Under the pieces are notes generated by a model, which worked only from the letters and a program-made list of their open reading frames with translations, was not told where the DNA came from and did not search any database. The position numbers were made by a program, and so were the translations under genes. From JARFUG01 sp050485365 (lineage in GTDB: Bacteria > Desulfobacterota > Desulfuromonadia > Desulfuromonadales > JACZKF01), in contig JBJHBH010000007.1 of NCBI GenBank assembly GCA_050485365.1, positions 3,417-67,416 of the forward strand: a stretch of DNA of 64,000 nucleotides. Direction: 5' to 3'. Positions 8,116 to 15,659 of the stretch are shown piece by piece. Position 1 is the first letter of the stretch. Each line of letters begins with the position of its first letter.

Positions 8116-9648
8116 ATGCGGAATTCGAACGGATTTATTAAACCCGGCAGCCGCGCGGGTCGAGCGCTCCTTTGGATCGGCGGCGCCCTCGTCCTGGTGG
8201 CCGCGCTGCTCCTCGTCGCCTCGGTCCTCATCGAGGAGCCGATGCGCAGGGCGGTCGAAGAGCGGATAAACGAAACCCTCGACGGCTACAGCGTTTCGGT
8301 CCCGGACCTCGATTTGCGCCTCATCGGCCTCTCGGTCACCATCAACGACATGGTCGTGCGGCAGGACGCCCATCCCGAACCGGCCGTGGCGACCGTCCCC
8401 CGGCTCAAGGCCGACATTCACTGGAGGGCGCTCCTGCGCGGCCGCCTGGTCTCCAACTGGCGCATCGAGTCGCCGCGCCTCTTCATCAACCTCGAACAGC
8501 TTCGCGAGGAACGAAGGGACGAACGGACGCTGGATGAGCGCGGCTGGCGAGAGGCGCTGGAGGAGATCCATCCGCTGAAGTTCAACCGCATCGAAATCGT
8601 CGATGCGCAAATCACCTATATCGACGAGGAGCTCGACCACTCGCTGAGCCTGTCGCGGCTGAACGCCGTGATCGAGAACATCCGCACGGTCAGGACGCTC
8701 GAGGAGAAGTACCCCTCGCCCTTCGTGATCGAAACCGCCGTGTTCGAGGACGGCTCCGTGAAGGTCGAGGGGCACGCCGACCTTCTGGCGGCGCCGCATC
8801 CGGCGGTTCTGGCGCAGCTCGATGTGCGCTCGGTTCCACTGGGGCGCATCGGACCCGTCGCCTCGCGGGGCGACTTGTGGATCTCGGACGGGCTCCTCTC
8901 GGCCGTCGGCTCCTTCGAAATCTCTCCGGAGATCAAAAACATCCATTTAACCGACGTCAGGCTCGATCGGCTGCACGCCGACTATCTTCTCACCGATGAG
9001 CCGGCCGATCCCGAGCCTCCCGAGGACATCACCTACCGCCTCGATCGGCTGCGGGTGACCGACGCGGAGCTCGGCCTCGTCAACCACACCGAAGAGCCGC
9101 AATACCGCATCTACCTTTCCGGGGCGCAGGTCGAGCTGACCAATGTGTCAGACCGCTTCGGAGAGGGGCCGGCCGAGGCGTACATCTCCGGGTTCTTCAT
9201 GGGGAGCGGCGAAACCGAGGTCGTGGCGCATTTTCGCCCGGAGACCGAAGGGGCCGACTTCGACCTGATGGTCCGGATCGAAGGAACGCGCATTCCGGCG
9301 CTCAGCGACCTGCTTCAGGCGCACGTGGGGATCGAACCCGCCGAAGGGTGGTTCGCCCTCTATTCGGAGATCACCGTGCGCGACGGGTACATCGACGGCT
9401 ATGCGCGCCCCTTCATCGAAGAGCTCCAGATCCACGACCCCGAAGAGGACGAGGGGTTGCTGCGCGAGCTCTACGAACGCGCCCTCGACGTCATCGCCTC
9501 GCTGCTGGAGAGCCCACGGGACGAGATCGCCACCGAATTCGACCTGAGCGGAGAGGTCGAGGATCCGGAGGCGAGCACATGGGAGATCATCGTCGGTCTG
9601 GTGAGAAACGCCTTTTTCGAAGCGATCATTCCAGGATTCCGTCCGTAG
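8116..9648 (+). CDS. DUF748 / AsmA-like membrane-anchored protein
   Basis: 510 aa. One membrane segment (about residues 17-40) is followed by a long extracytoplasmic region that begins with the AsmA-like pattern of short repeated beta segments (DLDLRLIGLSVTINDMVV, then VPRLKADIHWRALLRGRLVS). DUF748 proteins belong to the AsmA/TamB-type repeating beta-groove superfamily, linked to envelope biogenesis or lipid movement; the exact role here is unknown. The start at 8116 is chosen over one 72 bases upstream because GGAG precedes it and the charged cap plus membrane segment follow directly. The stop TAG lies within the GTAGG end of a REP-like element (9645-9690). Confidence 0.8.
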   Translation: MRNSNGFIKPGSRAGRALLWIGGALVLVAALLLVASVLIEEPMRRAVEERINETLDGYSVSVPDLDLRLIGLSVTINDMVVRQDAHPEPAVATVPRLKADIHWRALLRGRLVSNWRIESPRLFINLEQLREERRDERTLDERGWREALEEIHPLKFNRIEIVDAQITYIDEELDHSLSLSRLNAVIENIRTVRTLEEKYPSPFVIETAVFEDGSVKVEGHADLLAAPHPAVLAQLDVRSVPLGRIGPVASRGDLWISDGLLSAVGSFEISPEIKNIHLTDVRLDRLHADYLLTDEPADPEPPEDITYRLDRLRVTDAELGLVNHTEEPQYRIYLSGAQVELTNVSDRFGEGPAEAYISGFFMGSGETEVVAHFRPETEGADFDLMVRIEGTRIPALSDLLQAHVGIEPAEGWFALYSEITVRDGYIDGYARPFIEELQIHDPEEDEGLLRELYERALDVIASLLESPRDEIATEFDLSGEVEDPEASTWEIIVGLVRNAFFEAIIPGFRP

Positions 9649-9690
9649 GAGCGCGATTCATCGCGCCCTTCGATGCGACTCATCGCGCCC
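9645..9690. repeat. REP-like palindrome, tandem one and a half copies
   Basis: It begins GTAGGAGCGCGATTCATCGC and closes with a GCGCCC arm at 9668. A second CGATGCGACTCATCGCGCCC unit follows to 9690. The GTAGG end supplies the stop codon of the DUF748 gene. Confidence 0.8.
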
Positions 9691-9711
9691 TCGCACCCCG
9701 CCCCGCCGCGA

Positions 9712-10125
9712 TCACTCTCGAAGGATCTCCGCGGCGATGCGCGCCGCCTCCTCGGTCAGAAGACGGCAGTTCTTCAGATGCTCCTTGCTCTTCCAGACGT
9801 AGGGGCGCGACAGAACGCTGCAGCAGGTGACGCCGAACTTGCTGCGAAACTCCTTCACCAGGCGCTCTCCCTCCTTCTCACGCCCCGCCAGGGCGAGGGC
9901 CATGGCGCCCCCGGTCACCGCGCCGCACAGGCACTTGCTCCCGGCGATGCCGCCGCCGAAGATCTTCGCCATGCGCATGAGCTCCTCGTCGTCGCGTCCG
10001 CTGACGGCCTGAAGAACCGCCTGGGCGCAGTTCAGCCCCGAGGCGAAAAGCGCCCCCGCCTTCTGGGACGGCTCCACCGGGCCGCACGGTTTGCGCTTTC
10101 TCGCAGCGAACAGTTTTTTGAGCAC
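9712..10125 (-). CDS. C_GCAxxG_C_C family redox-active protein
   Basis: 137 aa with the family arrangement: GLNCAQAVLQAV near residue 30, then GGGIAGSKCLCGAVTGGAMAL near 57-77 (the C-x-C-G signature), and a later CC pair in FGVTCCSVL. The family is found mainly in anaerobes; the cysteines suggest a redox or metal-binding role but the reaction is unknown. The start is a GTG with AGGTG about six bases upstream. It converges on the DUF748 gene across a REP-like element and diverges from the M1-type peptidase gene. Confidence 0.85.
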   Translation of the reverse strand: MLKKLFAARKRKPCGPVEPSQKAGALFASGLNCAQAVLQAVSGRDDEELMRMAKIFGGGIAGSKCLCGAVTGGAMALALAGREKEGERLVKEFRSKFGVTCCSVLSRPYVWKSKEHLKNCRLLTEEAARIAAEILRE

Positions 10126-10158
10126 GGTCGCACCTATTCTCTGGTGGTTCGAGGGCTG

Positions 10159-10188
10159 AATGTAATGTCTTCAAATGAGCGCTGTCAA
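10159..10188 (-). promoter_or_regulatory. Candidate promoter of the C_GCAxxG gene
   Basis: On the minus strand, a perfect TTGACA (10183-10188) is followed after 18 bases by TACATT (10159-10164), 34 bases from the GTG start. The -10 is weak (4 of 6). Confidence 0.4.
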
Positions 10189-10221
10189 GGTCGATCCCGA
10201 TCGTCCGGCGAAGGGCGTCGG

Positions 10222-10249
10222 CAGACAAGCTGAAATCATTGGATATAAT
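10222..10249 (+). promoter_or_regulatory. Candidate sigma-70 promoter of the M1-peptidase gene
   Basis: CAGACA (10222-10227), a 16-base spacer and a perfect TATAAT (10244-10249) lie 18 bases before the ATG. The leader would be very short, with GGGAGG as ribosome site. Confidence 0.5.
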
Positions 10250-10266
10250 AGCGGGCGGGAGGTTTT

Positions 10267-12342
10267 ATGAAGCGTTTCGAAACCGTCATCGTCATCGTCA
10301 TCGTCATCGCCCTCGCTCTGCTCCTTCTGCCGGCGGTCCCTCTTCTTTCGGCACCGCTCGCGCTGCACCACGACCTGTCGGTGCGCCTGATCCCCGAGAA
10401 ACAGATGATCGAGGGGACAGACCGCATCCGCGTCGCCACCGGCGGCACCGGGCGCATCGCCTTCGAGCTGACCCCCGACGCCGAGATCGTCGCGGTGAAG
10501 ACCGATGGCCGGGAGAGCCCCTGGACCTTCCGCCAGGGACGGCTCACCGTGAGGACGCCCGCCCCGGCCGACGAGGTCGTCATCGAGATTCGCTATCGCG
10601 CCCGCTTCGCGGACCAGGCCCCTTCGACCCCGATCATGACCGAAGATCCGAGCTACGGCGTGGCGGGGACGATCGGCGAGCAAGGGGCCTTTCTCGGCGG
10701 CGGAGCCCGCTGGCATCCGCAGCTGCCCGGCAGCGCCGCCTCGTTTCGCCTGCAGGTCGACACCCCCGAGGGGATGAGCGCCGTCAGCGACGGCAGGCTG
10801 GTGCTGCACGAGCCTGGGCGCACCGTGTGGGAGTCGGACCGTCCCATGCGCGCGCTGGCGTTGTCGGCCGGCCCATTCGAGATGCACGAAACCCGCGTCG
10901 GCGACATCCCCGTCTACACCTTCTTCTATCCGCACAGCCGCGACCTGGTCGAGACCTACCTGCAGGCGACGAGCGACTATATCGCGCTGTACGAGGATCT
11001 GTTCGGCCCCTACCCTTTCGAGAAGTTCGCCGTGGTCGAGAACTTCTTCCCCACCGGCTACGGCTTTCCGTCCTGGACGCTGCTGGGGAGCACCATCATC
11101 CGCCTCCCCTTCATCGTGGAGACGAGCCTCGGCCACGAAGTCGCCCACTCGTGGTGGGGCAACGGGGTGCGGGTCGACATGCGGCAGGGGAACTGGTCCG
11201 AAGGGCTCACCACCTATGTCGCCGACTATCTCTACCGGGAGCTCCAGTCCGAGGAGGAGGGGCGCAACTACCGCCTTCAGCTCCTTCGCGACTACGCCAC
11301 CCTCGTGTCGCCGGGCGAGGAGATGCCGCTCACCCGATTCACCCACCGCACCAGCGCCGCGCAGCGCGCCATCGGGTACGGCAAGGCGGCGATGGTCTTT
11401 CACATGACGCGCCGCGCCGTGGGGGAGGAGGCGTTCTGGGCGGGGCTGCGCCGTTTGGCGACGCAGCGAATGTTCGAGCACGTGACGTGGGACGACATCG
11501 CCGCGACGCTGGGCGAAACCGCCGGCGTCGATCTGCAGACCTTCTTCGAGCAGTGGGTGAGCCGCACCGGAGCCCCCGTCCTTTCCCTGGAGCAGGTGCG
11601 CCAAGAGCGACGAGGCGAGCAGTGGGTCGTCAGCGGCGTGCTGCGCCAGCGCCCCCCCGCCTACGAGTTGCGGGTCCCGATGCGTCTGGAGGTCGATGGG
11701 GAGGCGGTCGAGACGATCCTTCACTCCGGCGCCCCCGTCGTCCCCTTTGAAATCGTGAGCGACGCTCCCCCGAGACGCCTCCTCGTCGATCCGCAGGCCG
11801 ATCTGTTCAGGCGCCTCGACCTGAGCGAAATCCCCCCGACGGTGAACGCCGTGCGCGGGTCGCCCGCCCTACTGGCCGTCGCCGCCGACAACGTCTCGGA
11901 CGAGACCCTCGCCGCCGCCCGCCTGCTGCTGCGTGCCCTCGGGCAGGACAGGGCGACGGTGCGGCGCGAGTCGGAAATCGGCGCCCGTCACCTGCGGCGT
12001 CACGACCTGCTCTTCATCGGGGTGCCGTCGCGAAAGGAGCTTCTGCCGTCGTCGCCGGCGGACCTGCAGCTTCACCCCGGCCGCACAGTCCTCAACGAAC
12101 GTGCCTACGACGATCCGGCAAGCGCTCTGTTCATCACCCTGGCGCACCCCTCGGAGCCGGGCCGCACCGCGGCGCTCTTCCTTGCGGGGTCACCCGAAGC
12201 CGCGGCCGACGCCGCCCGAAGGATTCCCCATTACGGCCGCTACAGCTATCTGGCCTTCACCGAAGGGGAGAACGTCGATCGCGGGATCTGGCCCGTGACC
12301 GAATCCCCCCTCATTCACTCCTTCGACCCTGGAAGAGAGTAG
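10267..12342 (+). CDS. M1-family-like zinc metallopeptidase, membrane/exported
   Basis: 691 aa. The N-terminal hydrophobic segment (residues 7-24) is followed by an extracytoplasmic region. The zinc site is HEVAH (H290, E291, H294), with the third ligand E312 in NWSEGLTTY. This is HExxH then E after 17 residues, one shorter than the 18 of classical M1 enzymes, as in the divergent GNWSEG-type subgroup. These enzymes remove N-terminal amino acids from peptides; this one probably acts in the periplasm. The N-terminal membrane segment is encoded by four perfect GTCATC repeats (10285-10308), giving alternating Val-Ile. The last 200 residues after the catalytic domain show no motif I recognise. Confidence 0.85.
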   Translation: MKRFETVIVIVIVIALALLLLPAVPLLSAPLALHHDLSVRLIPEKQMIEGTDRIRVATGGTGRIAFELTPDAEIVAVKTDGRESPWTFRQGRLTVRTPAPADEVVIEIRYRARFADQAPSTPIMTEDPSYGVAGTIGEQGAFLGGGARWHPQLPGSAASFRLQVDTPEGMSAVSDGRLVLHEPGRTVWESDRPMRALALSAGPFEMHETRVGDIPVYTFFYPHSRDLVETYLQATSDYIALYEDLFGPYPFEKFAVVENFFPTGYGFPSWTLLGSTIIRLPFIVETSLGHEVAHSWWGNGVRVDMRQGNWSEGLTTYVADYLYRELQSEEEGRNYRLQLLRDYATLVSPGEEMPLTRFTHRTSAAQRAIGYGKAAMVFHMTRRAVGEEAFWAGLRRLATQRMFEHVTWDDIAATLGETAGVDLQTFFEQWVSRTGAPVLSLEQVRQERRGEQWVVSGVLRQRPPAYELRVPMRLEVDGEAVETILHSGAPVVPFEIVSDAPPRRLLVDPQADLFRRLDLSEIPPTVNAVRGSPALLAVAADNVSDETLAAARLLLRALGQDRATVRRESEIGARHLRRHDLLFIGVPSRKELLPSSPADLQLHPGRTVLNERAYDDPASALFITLAHPSEPGRTAALFLAGSPEAAADAARRIPHYGRYSYLAFTEGENVDRGIWPVTESPLIHSFDPGRE

Positions 12343-12396
12343 CCCCTTGACGTGCATGAGCGCCTTCAACGCCAAACGCACTCGCCTGGAGGAGAC

Positions 12397-13284
12397 ATGA
12401 AAAGGCTCTTTCGCAAACCCCTTTACGCCCTCGCACTGTCGGCCGTCGCCCTCTTCGCGGCCGCCCTCGTCTTCACCTCCGCCTCCGCCGTCGCCCACAT
12501 CCTCGACGTGCGCGAGCGCGACTACGTCCCCTTCGAGCAGATGATCGCCGAGCTGCGCACCACGCAGATGGTCTTTGTCGGCGAGCTGCACGACCGCATC
12601 AGTCACCACCAGGCGCAGTTGCAGATCATCGAAGCGCTGCACCGCGCGGGGGAAGAGGTCGCCATCGGCCTGGAGATGTTCCGGGCGCAGCACCAAGACG
12701 TTCTCGATCGATGGGTCGCCGGAGAGATGGACGAAGGGGCGTTTCGACGGGAATTCGAACGCAACTGGGGGATGTGGGAGATGTACGCCGACATCCTGCG
12801 CTTCGCCCGCGACGAGGGGATTGCTCTGGTCGCCCTGAACGTCCCACGCGAGATCACCCAGCAGGTCGCCCGCGAGGGCTTCGAATCGCTCACCCCCGAA
12901 CAGCTGGAGGATGTCCCGGGGGTACGCTGCGACGTCGACCCCGCCTACGAGGAGTTCATCCGCCGCGCCCTCGGAGCACACGCACACGGGGAGATGGCCT
13001 TTCGCCACTTCTGCGAGGCGCAGATGGTCTGGGACACGGCGATGGCACACAACCTCGTCAACTACGCCCGAAACCATCCGCAAAAAGTCATCGTCGTGCT
13101 GGCTGGCAGCGCCCACGCATGGAAATACGGCATCCCGCGTCAGGTCGAGTTCGAAATGATGGACGCCGCCGATTATCGCGTCGTGCTCCCCGAAATCCAG
13201 GGGCGCGTCACCGCCCAGAACGTCACCACCGACGAAGCCGACTACCTGATGATCGGCCTCGAACAGGACGCGACGCTGCACTAA
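12397..13284 (+). CDS. ChaN-like haem-binding/iron-uptake family protein (DUF399)
   Basis: 295 aa. A signal-anchor (about residues 10-30, Ala/Val/Leu-rich) is followed by the ChaN/DUF399 signature MVFVGELHDRISHHQAQLQI and later GLEMFRAQHQDVLDRW and VVLAGSAHAWKYGIP. ChaN of Campylobacter is an iron-regulated surface lipoprotein that binds haem as a dimer; activity in other members is not proven. No lipobox cysteine is seen, so export by a cleaved signal or a membrane anchor is more likely. The ATG at 12397 has GGAGGAGA directly upstream and is preferred over one 45 bases earlier. It lies 54 bases after the peptidase gene and ends at a strong hairpin. Confidence 0.78.
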   Translation: MKRLFRKPLYALALSAVALFAAALVFTSASAVAHILDVRERDYVPFEQMIAELRTTQMVFVGELHDRISHHQAQLQIIEALHRAGEEVAIGLEMFRAQHQDVLDRWVAGEMDEGAFRREFERNWGMWEMYADILRFARDEGIALVALNVPREITQQVAREGFESLTPEQLEDVPGVRCDVDPAYEEFIRRALGAHAHGEMAFRHFCEAQMVWDTAMAHNLVNYARNHPQKVIVVLAGSAHAWKYGIPRQVEFEMMDAADYRVVLPEIQGRVTAQNVTTDEADYLMIGLEQDATLH

Positions 13285-13299
13285 AATCCAACTATCCCT

Positions 13300-13339
13300 C
13301 CCGGATGGCGCAGCAAACCGTGGCCTTGCGCCATCCGGG
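13300..13339. terminator. 13-bp perfect hairpin after the ChaN-like gene
   Basis: Arms CCCGGATGGCGCA (13300-13312) and TGCGCCATCCGGG (13327-13339) pair perfectly over a 14-base loop. It is followed by ACGTTTCC and not a clean U-run. It probably ends the ChaN transcript or insulates the tad locus. An extragenic palindrome of another type is possible. Confidence 0.5.
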
Positions 13340-13570
13340 ACGTTTCCTCGGCGTCCTGCGTCTCAGAGCCCTTTCGGAATTCCGTCCACCTCCCCTCCCT
13401 TGTTCCTTGCCCCCTGCATCTCCTTTTTGCCCCTCCCTAGGACAAAACCCTACCCCTCATTCCAGATATTCCTAAGCAACAATCAGCCAATCTGCAGGTT
13501 TACTTTTATCACTAGAAATGTTTAATTATTTACAACCAACGGACGCAAGCGCAGTCAACGGAGTGCCAAA

Positions 13571-13732
13571 ATGAAACTCCTGCGAAAATTCGAAAAGCTG
13601 ATCACAGAGGACGAAGGAGCGACGATGGTCGAATACGCCATCATGGTCGGGTTCATCGCTGCGGCATGTGTGCTAGCGGTCACAGCCTTGGGCCTGAGCG
13701 CTGCGGACCTCTTCTTCATCCCCTGGCCTTGA
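13571..13732 (+). CDS. Flp-type pilin 1 (short)
   Basis: 53 aa, MKLLRKFEKLITEDEG then ATMVEYAIMVGFIAA and an unusual aromatic tail ending FFIPWP. The Flp prepilin signature G-ATMVEY gives predicted cleavage after Gly16, Glu at +5 and Tyr at +6. The mature form would be 37 residues: a hydrophobic helix with little tail. It is the first of two flp genes, 63 bases before the second, at the head of a Tad locus. No strong ribosome site precedes the ATG. It could be a minor pilin or a pseudopilin. Confidence 0.8.
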   Translation: MKLLRKFEKLITEDEGATMVEYAIMVGFIAAACVLAVTALGLSAADLFFIPWP

Positions 13733-13795
13733 GCAAATTGTTTCCACCGGCAGTTCTGCTGCCATAACTTCAACGGCATAAAAGGAGGTAAGACA

Positions 13796-13984
13796 ATGGA
13801 AAAGATGAAGCAGAAGATGATGGAACTGTGGAAGGACGAGGAAGGGGCAACCATGGTTGAGTATGGCTTGATGGTAGCTTTGATTGCTGCTGTTTGCGTT
13901 GCCATTGTCGGCGTTCTCGGAGGTCAATTGAATACAGCCTTTACAGCTGTATCGACTGCAGTTGGTGGTGCCGGCGCCCAGTAA
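13796..13984 (+). CDS. flp: Flp-type pilin 2 (probable major pilin)
   Basis: 62 aa: basic leader, MEKMKQKMMELWKDEEG, then mature ATMVEYGLMVALIAAVC and a small Gly/Ala-rich tail ending GGAGAQ. Predicted cleavage is after Gly17, giving 45 residues, the usual mature Flp size. The ribosome site AAAGGAGG is the strongest in the locus, consistent with the abundant structural subunit of the Tad pilus. The prepilin peptidase gene follows five bases later. Confidence 0.92.
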   Translation: MEKMKQKMMELWKDEEGATMVEYGLMVALIAAVCVAIVGVLGGQLNTAFTAVSTAVGGAGAQ

Positions 13985-13989
13985 CCAAA

Positions 13990-14502
13990 ATGATTTCAGC
14001 CTTTTCGCTCATATTTCTGATAGCAATATCAGTGACTGACCTTTGGAAGAGGAAAATCCCGAACCTAATCTCGCTTCCTGTCTGCATTGCAGCACTCGCC
14101 ATCCACACGTACTTTGGCGGGATAGAAGGATTCAAATTCTTAGGTTTCGGACTGCTGGCAGGCTTTTTCCTCTTCCTCCTGCCGTTTCTGATGAGTGGAA
14201 TGGGTGCTGGTGACGTCAAAGGTTTTGCTGCGCTGGGGGCCCTGATCGGGCCCTCAGCGATCTTTCAGACGTTTCTCTACACGGCAATCATTGGGGGGCT
14301 GTTTTCTCTGATCTACATCCTTTTCGCCTGCAACATTCGGGAGAAGGCGCGGGCCGGCATCATGGCCTTCGGCACCTTTGCCGCGACCCGTGATCCTCGC
14401 TGCTTCGCTCCAGGTCCGTCGAAGAAGAAACACAAACTCCCCTACGCTCCGGCGATGCTCCTGGGGTATGTCGCCTTTCTTGTCTGGGGAAATCTCGTCT
14501 AA
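13990..14502 (+). CDS. cpaA: Tad prepilin peptidase (TadV/CpaA, A24 family)
   Basis: 170 aa, four to five membrane segments. The two catalytic aspartates sit in the expected places: SVTDLWKRKIPN near residue 17 and GMGAGDVKGFAALG near residues 70-83. TadV/CpaA processes Flp prepilins at the cytoplasmic face. It follows flp2 by five bases, so the two are co-translated. Base composition is lower in GC (31 of 60 in one sampled line) than the later tad genes. It ends just before a CACGAAT inverted repeat. Confidence 0.9.
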   Translation: MISAFSLIFLIAISVTDLWKRKIPNLISLPVCIAALAIHTYFGGIEGFKFLGFGLLAGFFLFLLPFLMSGMGAGDVKGFAALGALIGPSAIFQTFLYTAIIGGLFSLIYILFACNIREKARAGIMAFGTFAATRDPRCFAPGPSKKKHKLPYAPAMLLGYVAFLVWGNLV

Positions 14503-14511
14503 GACTCCAAT

Positions 14512-14596
14512 AGCCACAAATTCACACGAATTAACACGAATAAAAAACCTCCTGACCTTGTCCTTGATTCGTGTGTATTCGTGTTTATTCGTGGCT
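14512..14596. repeat. CACGAAT / ATTCGTG inverted repeat after cpaA
   Basis: The left arm AGCCACAAATTCACACGAAT and the right arm ending GTTTATTCGTGGCT are imperfect inverse complements built from ACACGAAT-type units, with a middle of about 25 bases. A half copy of the same family lies at 30383-30411. It separates the pilin/peptidase genes from the cpaB promoter. Confidence 0.75.
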
Positions 14597-14678
14597 GACC
14601 GAAAGAGCATTTCTCTTCACAATTTCGACCACTTGAAGAACAACTTAAATAAGATTAGCAGAAGATCATAAATTTCCT

Positions 14679-14706
14679 TTGACATTAGTCTCATTCGGTT
14701 TAAAAT
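14679..14706 (+). promoter_or_regulatory. Strong sigma-70-like promoter before cpaB
   Basis: A perfect TTGACA (14679-14684), a 16-base spacer and TAAAAT (14701-14706, 5 of 6) lie 49 bases before the cpaB start, in an AT-rich block. It implies that the assembly machinery can be transcribed separately from the pilin genes. Confidence 0.65.
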
Positions 14707-14755
14707 CTCTAACGACAAAAGACCAACATTTCGCTCCGCCCCACGGAGGTCCAGC

Positions 14756-15580
14756 ATGAAACGTTATGGTGCCCTGATCGCTCTCGTGCTGGCCGTCGGC
14801 TTCGGCTTGACGGCGGTCGTCCTTGCGAACAAGTGGCTCTCGGCCCGCAGCCAGCAGATCGCAGCCCCCGTCGAGGTGGAAGAGAAAATTCCCGCCGTGC
14901 GGGTCGTCGTCGCCAAAAGAGATCTCGACATCGGCACCCCTCTCTCGGCGGACCATCTCGCCCTCACCGAATGGCCGCGAGGGAGCGTCCCTCGGGGGGC
15001 CTTTCACAATCTCGACGACCTGATGGGCCGAACGGTGACGACCAAGTTGTGGACCGGCGCGCCGGTGCTCCACTCGAACCTTGCTCCTCCAGGTTCCGGC
15101 GCGGGGATGGTGGCGACCATCACCCCGGGAATGCGGGCCATGGCGGTACGGGTGGATGAGGTCAGCGGTGTCGGAGGTTTCATTTTGCCGAATACCTATG
15201 TCGACGTGATCTCCGTCTCGGAGGACCGTCAGAGGCGCTCGGTGGACACCCTGCTGAAGCGAATCCGGGTTCTCGCCATCGCGCAGGAGACCTACACGGA
15301 AGACGGCAAGCCGAAGATCGTGCGCACCGTCACTTTGGAGCTCGAGCCGAAAGACGCCGAGAAGCTCGCTCTGGAGATGCACAACGGCCAGATCCATCTT
15401 TCGCTGCTGAACCCTCTCGAAGAAATCGCCCCCGAGCCGCCGCCCGCTCCCGTGGTCGTGCAGCGGCCTGCGCCGGTGCGCGCCGTCAGAAGACCGGCGC
15501 CCCCTCCCCCGCCGACCTTCCAGGTCGAGGTCATTCGGCGGTCGGAGAAGGAATCGCTCGATTTCAAAGGGGAATTGTAG
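14756..15580 (+). CDS. cpaB: Flp pilus assembly protein CpaB/RcpC
   Basis: 274 aa. One N-terminal membrane segment (residues 5-24) is followed by an SAF domain (VRVVVAKRDLDIGTPLSADH) and the RcpC/CpaB core (GMRAMAVRVDEVSGVGGFI, then PNTYVDVI). A Pro-rich, low-complexity segment follows at about 215-255. CpaB is a periplasmic component thought to contact the secretin and peptidoglycan. GGAGG precedes the ATG. Its TAG stop is the TAG of the REP-like element at 15577. The secretin gene starts 79 bases later. Confidence 0.93.
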   Translation: MKRYGALIALVLAVGFGLTAVVLANKWLSARSQQIAAPVEVEEKIPAVRVVVAKRDLDIGTPLSADHLALTEWPRGSVPRGAFHNLDDLMGRTVTTKLWTGAPVLHSNLAPPGSGAGMVATITPGMRAMAVRVDEVSGVGGFILPNTYVDVISVSEDRQRRSVDTLLKRIRVLAIAQETYTEDGKPKIVRTVTLELEPKDAEKLALEMHNGQIHLSLLNPLEEIAPEPPPAPVVVQRPAPVRAVRRPAPPPPPTFQVEVIRRSEKESLDFKGEL

Positions 15581-15612
15581 GGGCTCCCGGGCGCGATGAA
15601 TCGCGCCCCTAC
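15577..15612. repeat. REP-like palindrome with nested arms between cpaB and cpaC
   Basis: It is a nested palindrome: outer arms GTAGGGGC and GCCCCTAC enclose GGGCGCGAT/ATCGCGCCC around GA. The outer left arm contains the cpaB stop codon. This is the most complete member of the family in the window. Confidence 0.85.
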
Positions 15613-15659
15613 ACAGAATGACGCAGACGAGGATTTGCTCCATTCAAGGAGGAATTGCA

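Noticed and set aside
13488..13560. Promoter for flp1 in the AT-rich block
   Set aside because: TTTACT and TTAATT are possible elements, but the match is too weak to list as a feature.
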